Of a stretch of 12,010 nucleotides of DNA, positions 6,458-12,010 are shown piece by piece; within the stretch, counting starts at the first letter, position 1, and every line of letters starts with the position of its first letter. Source of the stretch: an uncultured bacterium (GTDB lineage Bacteria; Actinomycetota; Coriobacteriia; Coriobacteriales; Eggerthellaceae); NCBI GenBank assembly GCA_905215035.1, contig CAJMOJ010000058.1:1-12010 (forward strand). Reading direction: 5' to 3'. The notes beneath the pieces were generated by a model. The model had not been told where the DNA came from, made no database searches, and saw nothing but the letters and a program-made list of their open reading frames with translations. A program made the position numbers and the translations under genes.

Positions 6458-7957
6458 ATGGAATTCTTATCAGATCCAGTAATCTTGGCGCGTATCCAGT
6501 TTGCTTTTACCGCCATGTATCACTTTTTGCTGGTGCCCATTTCAATTGGCCTTGGCCTGATTGTGGCAATCTATGAGACACGCTATTACAAATCAGGGAA
6601 GGAAGAGGATGCTGCGGCGTCACGATTTTGGATTAAGATCTTCACCGCAACATTCGCGCTTGGTGTGGCAACCGGCATTACGATGGAGTTCTCATTTGGT
6701 ACGAACTGGGCCGATTACTCCCGTTTTGTAGGTGATATTTTTGGTGCACCACTTGCTGCTGAAGCGCTGCTTGCTTTCTTCCTAGAATCAACATTTTTGG
6801 GTATTTTGCTCTTTGGGCGCAACCACGTTAGTAAGAAGTTCTATTTGGTTTCTGCTTGGCTCGTTTTCTTTGGCTCGGCACTTTCTGCGCTCTGGATTAT
6901 TATTGCCAACTCTTGGATGCAGACGCCAGCAGGTGCAGCGCTCTCTGATACGGGAACTCAAGCAGTTCTTGCCAACTTTTTTGCAGCGGCATTCAATCCA
7001 TCGACTTTAATCCGTTATTCGCATGTCATTTGTGCAGTTTTGATCATGGGCGCGTTTGCAACTATGGCAGTTGCAGCGTGGTATATGCACAAGAAAAATC
7101 ATGAGAAATTTGCAATGCGCGCTATGAAAATTGGCACTATTGTGGCAACGGTATCTTGTTGCGCCATGCTCGTGACAGCACACTCTTCTGCTGTAGTGGT
7201 GTCAGAAGAGCAGCCAACTAAGTTTGCCATGATGGAAGGTATGTATACCAATGAGGTACCTCCACTTTATGCTATTGGTTGGGTTGATGAAGAGAGCCAA
7301 GAGGTTATTGCTCCTTTTGCAATTCCTGGTGGTACAAGCTTCTTAGCAACCGGTAATTTTACGACCGAATATCAAGGCTTAAACGAGCTTGCTCAAACTG
7401 ATAAATACTCAGCTATTGATCCTGAGAATATGCCAGTCAACCTGGTGTTCCAGAGCTATCACTTGATGGTCGCTATGTTTGGTTTAATGGCGCTCACTCT
7501 CTTGCTTGCACTCATCTTTACGTTTAAAGGCGGAAAGCGTAAGGAGTCGGATGCCCCTGTGATGCGCATGAAGTGGCTCCAGTGGCTCATTATTATTTCG
7601 CCTCTGTTTGCTGTACTCGCTATTCAAGCAGGTTGGGCAACCGCTGAATTTGGTCGTCAGCCCTGGGTTGTCTACCCATCTACAACTGGTCCTGATGGGG
7701 TGTCGTTGTTAACAGCTGACGGCATTTCGCTTGCGGTTTCTGGTTCTGAATTGATCGCTACTATTGTCTTGTTTGTTTTAATTTATGCCATTCTTTTAAT
7801 TGCGTGGGCTCGTATTGTTGCGCGTTTTATCAAGCAAGGTCCAGACAATGGTGAGTCTAGTGTGACTGAAGAAACAGCAACAGTGATGGCGTCTGCTGAT
7901 GCGATAGTCACACCAGCAATGACATCATCAGATACATCGACAAAGGAAGGAGAATAG
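6458..7957 (+). CDS. cydA: CydA, cytochrome bd quinol oxidase subunit I (short Q-loop type)
   Basis: Subunit I carries the quinol site and all three hemes and reduces O2 to water without pumping protons. Aligned by eye to E. coli CydA, His22 (in TAMYH) matches the heme b595 ligand His19, His189 (in RYSH) and Met337 match the heme b558 ligands His186 and Met393, and Glu102/Glu110 match Glu99/Glu107. The Q-loop residues Lys255 and Glu260 match Lys252 and Glu257. GRQPW is at 399-403. The interval from Glu260 to Met337 is about 59 residues shorter than in E. coli, so this is the short Q-loop class; length is 499 residues. The residue two before Met337 is His335, where E. coli has Arg391. ATG is 6 nt after AAAGGAG. 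The C-terminal ~40 residues are a polar Ser/Thr/Ala-rich cytoplasmic tail. The gene is 2 nt from cydB. Confidence 0.95.
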   Translation: MEFLSDPVILARIQFAFTAMYHFLLVPISIGLGLIVAIYETRYYKSGKEEDAAASRFWIKIFTATFALGVATGITMEFSFGTNWADYSRFVGDIFGAPLAAEALLAFFLESTFLGILLFGRNHVSKKFYLVSAWLVFFGSALSALWIIIANSWMQTPAGAALSDTGTQAVLANFFAAAFNPSTLIRYSHVICAVLIMGAFATMAVAAWYMHKKNHEKFAMRAMKIGTIVATVSCCAMLVTAHSSAVVVSEEQPTKFAMMEGMYTNEVPPLYAIGWVDEESQEVIAPFAIPGGTSFLATGNFTTEYQGLNELAQTDKYSAIDPENMPVNLVFQSYHLMVAMFGLMALTLLLALIFTFKGGKRKESDAPVMRMKWLQWLIIISPLFAVLAIQAGWATAEFGRQPWVVYPSTTGPDGVSLLTADGISLAVSGSELIATIVLFVLIYAILLIAWARIVARFIKQGPDNGESSVTEETATVMASADAIVTPAMTSSDTSTKEGE

Positions 7958-7959
7958 TC

Positions 7960-9000
7960 ATGGATATTACCATTCTTCAAGGATTGTGGTTCTTCCTTAT
8001 TGCCGTTTTGATCGCAGTGTATTTCATGCTTGATGGATTTGATCTAGGGGTGGGTGTTCTCTATCCCATTCTGGGTAAAAATGAAGAAGAGAAAGCAGTA
8101 TTGCGTCGAAGTATTGGTCCAGTATGGGACGGTAATGAGGTGTGGCTCCTTACTGCAGGCGGCGCACTTTTTGCAGCGTTCCCACCTGCGTATGCAACCA
8201 CCTTCTCTGGTTTTTATCTTGCCGTAATGTTGGTGCTTTTCGGTTTGATTGTTCGTGCGGTTTCACTTGAGTATCGCGCTCATGACAGCAAGTGGAAAAC
8301 GTTTTGGGATTGGTGTTTTTGCATTGGATCATTGTTGCCAGCCCTTCTCTTTGGTGTTGCGGTTGGTTGTATCTATGAAGGTATTCCGATGACCGCCAAT
8401 GGTGATTACTCCGGTGTTCCTCTGCTTGGTCTGATCACTCCGTTTACCCTGCTTTGCGGTGTGATGGGATTGGTGCTCTGCATCGCACAAGGTGTTTCGT
8501 GGGAATGTGTTAAAGCGCCACTTGGCAGCGATCTCTATAAACGCGTTGAGAAACTCCGTCCTATTTGGCAATTAATTGCCGTTGTAGTTTTCGTTGTTTT
8601 AACTATTGTTGCGCTCGGTGTCGTTCAGCCACAAATGCATGATGCACTTGGCATCGTACGTATTATCTTGGCTGTACTTGTAATAGCGCTTCTTTTAGGT
8701 GCTTGGGCGATGGGTCGCCAGAAAAAAGAGAAGAAAGACGTTCTTGTTTTTATTCTCCAATGCATTGCTGTCTTCATGTTTATCATGCTATTCGCAGCTT
8801 CTATGTTCCCGAACTTAGTGGTTGCAGCTCCTGGCAGCATCGGTCCTACCATTACGGCTATGAGTGCAGCGTCTTCTGAGTTAACACTTGCATGGATGAC
8901 TGGCATTACTTGCGTTGGTTTGCCGTTGGTTTTGCTCTATCACTTCTTGGTCTATCGCGCCTTTAAGGGAAGAGTGAATCCACAAGATTTAACATATTAG
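7960..9000 (+). CDS. cydB: CydB, cytochrome bd quinol oxidase subunit II
   Basis: Subunit II packs against CydA in the membrane and stabilises the oxidase. The 346-residue protein is hydrophobic with several membrane helices and the family motifs LDGFDLG (24-30) and GPVWDGNEVW (53-62). Asp28 and Asp57 correspond to Asp29 and Asp58 of E. coli CydB. The C-terminal block MFPNLV...SIGPTITAMSAASSELTL also matches the family. It is shorter than E. coli CydB (379), mainly in the central loops. The start follows AAGGAGA (7947-7953), which overlaps the end of cydA, so translation is probably coupled. No small CydX-like ORF follows before the terminator at 9086. Confidence 0.95.
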   Translation: MDITILQGLWFFLIAVLIAVYFMLDGFDLGVGVLYPILGKNEEEKAVLRRSIGPVWDGNEVWLLTAGGALFAAFPPAYATTFSGFYLAVMLVLFGLIVRAVSLEYRAHDSKWKTFWDWCFCIGSLLPALLFGVAVGCIYEGIPMTANGDYSGVPLLGLITPFTLLCGVMGLVLCIAQGVSWECVKAPLGSDLYKRVEKLRPIWQLIAVVVFVVLTIVALGVVQPQMHDALGIVRIILAVLVIALLLGAWAMGRQKKEKKDVLVFILQCIAVFMFIMLFAASMFPNLVVAAPGSIGPTITAMSAASSELTLAWMTGITCVGLPLVLLYHFLVYRAFKGRVNPQDLTY

Positions 9001-9085
9001 TTGCATCCACGTGCCAGCTATACCCACATATAACTACATAGATTTGGCTTCTTGATCGCGCAAGAGTCCAAGAAACCAAAATCAA

Positions 9086-9121
9086 AAAGGTCGATCTTTC
9101 AACTATGGAGGATCGACCTTT
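9086..9121 (+). terminator. Rho-independent terminator of the cyd operon
   Basis: A perfect 11-bp stem, AAAGGTCGATC (9086-9096) with GATCGACCTTT (9111-9121), has a 14-nt loop and continues into CTTT. It lies 86 bp after the cydB stop and should end the cydDCAB transcript. The left arm is preceded by further A residues, so it may also stop transcription from the other side. Confidence 0.85.
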
Positions 9122-9135
9122 CTTTATAGGACTAG

Positions 9136-9166
9136 CTTGCATTTTTCTACGAATGAGTGCTGAATG
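9136..9166. repeat. Copy 2 of the short dispersed sequence (core TTTTCTACGAAT)
   Basis: This copy has the core at 9143-9154, CTTGC at 9136-9140 and GAGTG directly after the core, and lacks the six bases inserted in copy 1 at 2715-2753. On the minus strand the core contains the TAG stop (9149-9147) of the degenerate frame described at 9147-9538. The pair of copies brackets the cyd operon in the same orientation. Confidence 0.45.
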
Positions 9167-9538
9167 TAAAAGGGCAAAGGGTAACCTTCTTTGTTTTGTC
9201 ACCATTCACTTCTAAATGAACAACCCAATTTGATATACGTTCCTTTACTCGTCTGCTGATATCAATGGTGAGACGATCTCTTGTTTTCAACGTTCAATTG
9301 CATATTGCGGATTGCCGACTGCAAATTCTTGATTTCCGATTCCTGGTTATGCATGTTCATGACAAAAATAAGCAATTACATAGCGAAATAGTGTTGAATT
9401 GGTAACAAAAAGATGTAAAAATGACTGTAACTGTTGAATCGGGCGAACAGTGGAGAATTGGGTAATGCAGAACCTTTGGATTAATATCTCTAGGTCATCC
9501 TTTGGAGGGTTAAAGGCGATCTTAACTTCGCATAGACT
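9147..9538 (-). pseudogene. Possible decayed minus-strand gene in three consecutive frames, family unknown
   Basis: Reading the minus strand from 9538, 63 codons are open (SLCEVKIAFNPPKDDLEIL at the start, YFCHEH near the end) to TAA at 9349-9347. From 9360 the next frame is open with a Lys/Glu/Asn-rich, helix-like run (QESEIKNLQSAIRNMQ) to TGA at 9264-9262. From 9281 the third frame reads RDRLTIDISRRVKERISNW through to PFTFSTHS and TAG at 9149-9147. The pieces abut, each join needing one extra base, and each looks protein-like. No start codon with a ribosome binding site is present upstream. I do not recognise the family; a mobile-element or recombinase C terminus is possible but unproven. 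The alternative is that this is non-coding and open by chance. Confidence 0.4.
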
Positions 9539-9544
9539 CTTCGC

Positions 9545-9553
9545 GGGGGGGGG
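9545..9553 (+). repeat. Run of nine G followed by a small hairpin and a palindrome
   Basis: Nine consecutive G at 9545-9553 are the longest homopolymer of G or C in the window. The last G begins GCTAC (9553-9557), which pairs with GTAGC (9564-9568) around a 6-nt loop, and this overlaps the perfect 12-bp palindrome AGCAAATTTGCT (9566-9577). G tracts of this length are prone to slipped-strand length change. The tract lies 233 bp before the second adhesin gene. Confidence 0.7.
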
Positions 9554-9615
9554 CTACTTTTATGTAGCAAATTTGCTCAACCAACCTTCTCTATCTCTCA
9601 ATACCTCATAAAACT

Positions 9616-9706
9616 AAAAAAAGGCGATTTGTGCCAACCAGGATGATTGCAGCAATTATTCAGTTGCAGGCAGGTTTTCTTGGTTGTCTTACAAATCGCT
9701 TTTTTT
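9616..9706 (+). terminator. Long A7/T7-flanked hairpin, bidirectional terminator or attenuator before the second adhesin
   Basis: GCGATTTGT (9624-9632) pairs perfectly with ACAAATCGC (9691-9699). Outside this, A7 (9616-9622) pairs with T7 (9700-9706) across a single bulged G. Inside, CAACCA (9635-9640) pairs with TGGTTG (9681-9686), and a minor GCAA/TTGC stem is possible at 9652-9667. The T run on either strand fits a Rho-independent terminator acting both ways. Its position between the G9 region and the adhesin start would also suit an attenuator in the adhesin leader. The large 40-nt apical region is unusual for a plain terminator. Confidence 0.6.
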
Positions 9707-9713
9707 GTTGGTC

Positions 9714-9786
9714 TTGAGGTCAGTCTCAATCAACACAGGTAATTAGTAGGCGTGAGTAATTAGAAAGTTCGGGTCAGGAGATAGCA
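9714..9786 (+). promoter_or_regulatory. Upstream region of the second adhesin: small dyad, direct repeat and ribosome binding site
   Basis: TTGAG (9714-9718) and CTCAA (9725-9729) form a small dyad. GTAATTAG occurs twice in direct orientation (9739-9746 and 9756-9763), 17 bp apart start to start. AGGAGA (9776-9781) lies 5 nt before the ATG and is the ribosome binding site. No convincing -35/-10 pair is visible in this 80-bp stretch, so the promoter may be here but weak, or upstream of the A7/T7 hairpin. Confidence 0.35.
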
Positions 9787-12010
9787 ATGAAAACGAATAC
9801 AGTACGAGCAAAACTGCTTAATTGCTTTTTTGCTTTCACCTTGGTATTCGGCCTTTGTATCCCGTCAATTGGAACATATGCGTATGCAGATCCAGTTGAT
9901 GAAGCTACAACCAATGATGTAGCAGTCCAGGTTGAGGGTAGTGATACGCAAGGTGAGAACCAATCCGGCGAAAGCGGTGATAACGACATTCCTGGTGAAG
10001 ATAATCAAGGAGAGTCCAACACTGCTGATGCTGATAATATCGATGGGATAGAAGAATCTGATACCGCATCAAGCGATGCGGATGCAGGTGTTGCTACAAC
10101 ACAGGCCGACGAGATTGTACCCATGGCAGCCGATTCAACAGTTGGTGGATTGACTATTTCAGGTGGTACAGTGGGTACCGACTTTACTCATGCAGCAAAT
10201 CTTGTTGTAGTAAAGACTTCTACGCCACTTACCCTTAAAGGCACTTTTACCGGTAGTGTGCAAATCCAACAGGGTACATCAGCAAACATTACCCTTAATA
10301 ATGTGACTATTACAGCTAACAGCAATAGTTCGCCTATCAACCTTATGGGAGCTGGCACTACCTTGCGCCTTTCTTTGGTCGATGGTACGACCAATAATAT
10401 TACGGTGCCTTTAGGTACTTACTGCTCCGGAATTCATTGTGGTCAGGGATCTACTCTCTACATTGATGATGCAGTAGCTAACTGGAGTGGTTCTACACAC
10501 GTTGATGTGCTTAATGGTGTGGTGGACACGACTGCAGTATTAGATAATGGAACGTCAGTAACAAAGGGTGATCCTGTTACTCGTCTTGCAAGCCCAAATC
10601 CTGGCAAATTAATTGTTAAGGGTGGATATGGTTCTGGTGCTATCGGTTCAGGACCAGCTGAAAACAGTGGCAACATGCATTTTGATGGTGGTGTAATCAC
10701 TGCTTATTCTGCTGGTGGTCATGCCAGCAATGGTGGTCTTAACGCTAATCAGAGCTGGAGTTCAGGTACTGGTATTGGCGCTGGTGCTGCTGGCGGTGCC
10801 ACTAATATGTGGTTTGATGGTGCCACCGTTGATGCCTATGGTTCTTATCATGGTGCTGGTGTAGGTGCTGGTTGGTCATCAGGTTCTGGTGGTTCTGCTC
10901 AGACTGGTACAACCACAGACGCAGGTAACAAATTATGTGGCAACATCTACATCAATGCTGGTTATCTTAAATCTCAAGGTTATGAGCATGGTAATGCTTT
11001 TGGTGGTGCTTGTGGCACCACTGCTACTAACTGCATTATTCGTATTACGGGTGGTACGCTGCACCCCTCTTCTTACTCTGGTAAGTTCGATATTGGCGGT
11101 TCTGGCGGATACACCATTGTTGCGGGTGGCTCAGTATACGTAGCAAATAAGAGTAAGTTTACTGGTGTAGGAGGCACAGCTTACAACACCCAGGGTGTGA
11201 CTACCTGGAGTGATGTGACAGCACTTGGTGGATCACTTCCTGATACCGATAAAGTTTTCATGCTCACCGTTGATCTCTCTACTTCCTCTGAACAACTCAG
11301 CAACGAAAAGCTAGAAGATTTTAAACTCTTTATTGGTGGTGAAGATGCCAACTATGGTGCTCCTACCCAGTTTGAAGATGGCAAGCTTTATCTCTGGTTG
11401 CCAGAGTGGGTTGCTAAACCCAATGCTGAAAAAGAAGTTCGCATTGAGATGTCCGTTCGTCAAAGTGATGGTAGCGTCAAACAAATCGACCCACTCTTTA
11501 TTGCTAAACCATCTACTACCGATACAACTCAGACGGTAAAGCGCTATATTGAGTTTGATTTCCCTGAAGATTACGCTAAAACACTTGAGAAAGACTACGA
11601 CGGTCTTCCTTTCCCCGCACTCACGGTAGATGCTACACATCCTATTAATATTGAGCGCGAGGTAGGCGGCAATATTGTAAAAGAGACACTTAATCAGCCT
11701 GATGAAGTAAAGTTTAAGTATCAAATGCTTACTCAAAATGAAGCAGGCGATTGGGTTACTACAGGTTCTGAATCAGAAGAGGGTGCTGCTACTCTTCCTG
11801 CTGATACGGGTAAATTCCAAGTTACGATGACTTCATACCAGTATGCAAACGATCCTAATTATGCTTCAAGCTATTGGGGTCATCAGGCAAAGGGTGTAGC
11901 CACCATTAACCCCGTACCTGCTGTACTTACTATGGAAGGTGTTGAGTGGGGTCATCTTGCTGATAATGGTACCTGGACACAAGTAACCCAAGAAAATGCT
12001 TCTAGCGCTG
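9787..12010 (+). CDS. Large secreted surface protein or adhesin with Gly-rich beta-helix-like region (5' part)
   Basis: The frame is open from ATG 9787 to the window end, 741 codons, and continues beyond. Residues 1-34 are a signal peptide (basic MKTNTVRAK, hydrophobic core, cleavage likely after AYA at 34). Residues 35-115 are an acidic, Asn/Asp/Gly/Ser-rich low-complexity linker. From about 120 to 470 are repeated short beta-strand turns rich in Gly (GGLTISGGT, GAIGSGP, GTGIGAGAAGG, GAGVGAGW), typical of a parallel beta-helix or carbohydrate-binding-like surface region. After 480 come Ig-like segments, including KDYDGLPFP near 602-609, which resembles MBG-type modules. No sorting signal is visible because the 3' end is missing; wall anchoring is expected by analogy with the protein ending at 2468. 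The start is supported by AGGAGA at 9776-9781. The ligand cannot be told from sequence. Confidence 0.85.
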   Translation, partial: MKTNTVRAKLLNCFFAFTLVFGLCIPSIGTYAYADPVDEATTNDVAVQVEGSDTQGENQSGESGDNDIPGEDNQGESNTADADNIDGIEESDTASSDADAGVATTQADEIVPMAADSTVGGLTISGGTVGTDFTHAANLVVVKTSTPLTLKGTFTGSVQIQQGTSANITLNNVTITANSNSSPINLMGAGTTLRLSLVDGTTNNITVPLGTYCSGIHCGQGSTLYIDDAVANWSGSTHVDVLNGVVDTTAVLDNGTSVTKGDPVTRLASPNPGKLIVKGGYGSGAIGSGPAENSGNMHFDGGVITAYSAGGHASNGGLNANQSWSSGTGIGAGAAGGATNMWFDGATVDAYGSYHGAGVGAGWSSGSGGSAQTGTTTDAGNKLCGNIYINAGYLKSQGYEHGNAFGGACGTTATNCIIRITGGTLHPSSYSGKFDIGGSGGYTIVAGGSVYVANKSKFTGVGGTAYNTQGVTTWSDVTALGGSLPDTDKVFMLTVDLSTSSEQLSNEKLEDFKLFIGGEDANYGAPTQFEDGKLYLWLPEWVAKPNAEKEVRIEMSVRQSDGSVKQIDPLFIAKPSTTDTTQTVKRYIEFDFPEDYAKTLEKDYDGLPFPALTVDATHPINIEREVGGNIVKETLNQPDEVKFKYQMLTQNEAGDWVTTGSESEEGAATLPADTGKFQVTMTSYQYANDPNYASSYWGHQAKGVATINPVPAVLTMEGVEWGHLADNGTWTQVTQENASSA

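Noticed and set aside
9421..9465. 14-codon + strand ORF from ATG 9421
   Set aside because: It has no ribosome binding site and lies inside the better-supported minus-strand relic.
11311..11736. 141-codon minus-strand ORF opposite the second adhesin
   Set aside because: The + strand frame here is continuous with the signal peptide and Ig-like segments; the antisense frame has no start context or motif.

Overview
The window looks like a chromosomal segment of a low-to-medium G+C actinobacterium. An Atopobium/Lancefieldella/Fannyhessea-type member of the Coriobacteriia is my best guess. This rests on the combination of Gram-positive cell-wall proteins with SpaA-type and isopeptide-forming pilin domains, a complete cytochrome bd operon, strong AGGAGG-type ribosome binding sites and roughly 45% G+C by eye. 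The species is inference.

Layout: (1) Positions 1-2468 hold the 3' part of a large wall-anchored surface protein on the + strand, ending in an LSKTG sorting signal. An in-frame TAA at 24-26 interrupts its first visible domain. (2) Positions 2469-2904 are intergenic: a strong hairpin terminator, a candidate promoter whose -10 lies inside an 11-bp perfect inverted repeat, and an 8-codon leader ORF. (3) Positions 2905-9000 carry a four-gene + strand operon in the order cydD-cydC-cydA-cydB: the heterodimeric ABC exporter needed for cytochrome bd assembly, then the two core subunits of the quinol oxidase. cydD/cydC overlap by 7 nt, cydA/cydB are 2 nt apart, and a terminator sits at 9086-9121. (4) Positions 9001-9786 are a 786-bp gap that is not empty. 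It holds the cyd terminator, a second copy of a short sequence also found upstream of cydD, what looks like a decayed minus-strand gene in three frames, a run of nine G, and a long hairpin with A7/T7 flanks. (5) Positions 9787-12010 are the 5' part of a second large secreted surface protein (signal peptide, acidic linker, Gly-rich beta-helix-like region), running off the window.

Together: CydDC assembles, and CydAB forms, a membrane oxidase that reduces O2 to water with quinol electrons. In a fermentative anaerobe this probably serves O2 scavenging and redox balance. The operon sits between two adhesin-like genes with no obvious functional link. The points most worth following are the premature stop in the first adhesin, the palindrome around the cyd -10, the Arg-to-His change next to the heme b558 Met ligand in CydA, and the 500-bp relic region with a G9 tract in front of the second adhesin. 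I did not find a clearly new multi-gene system.
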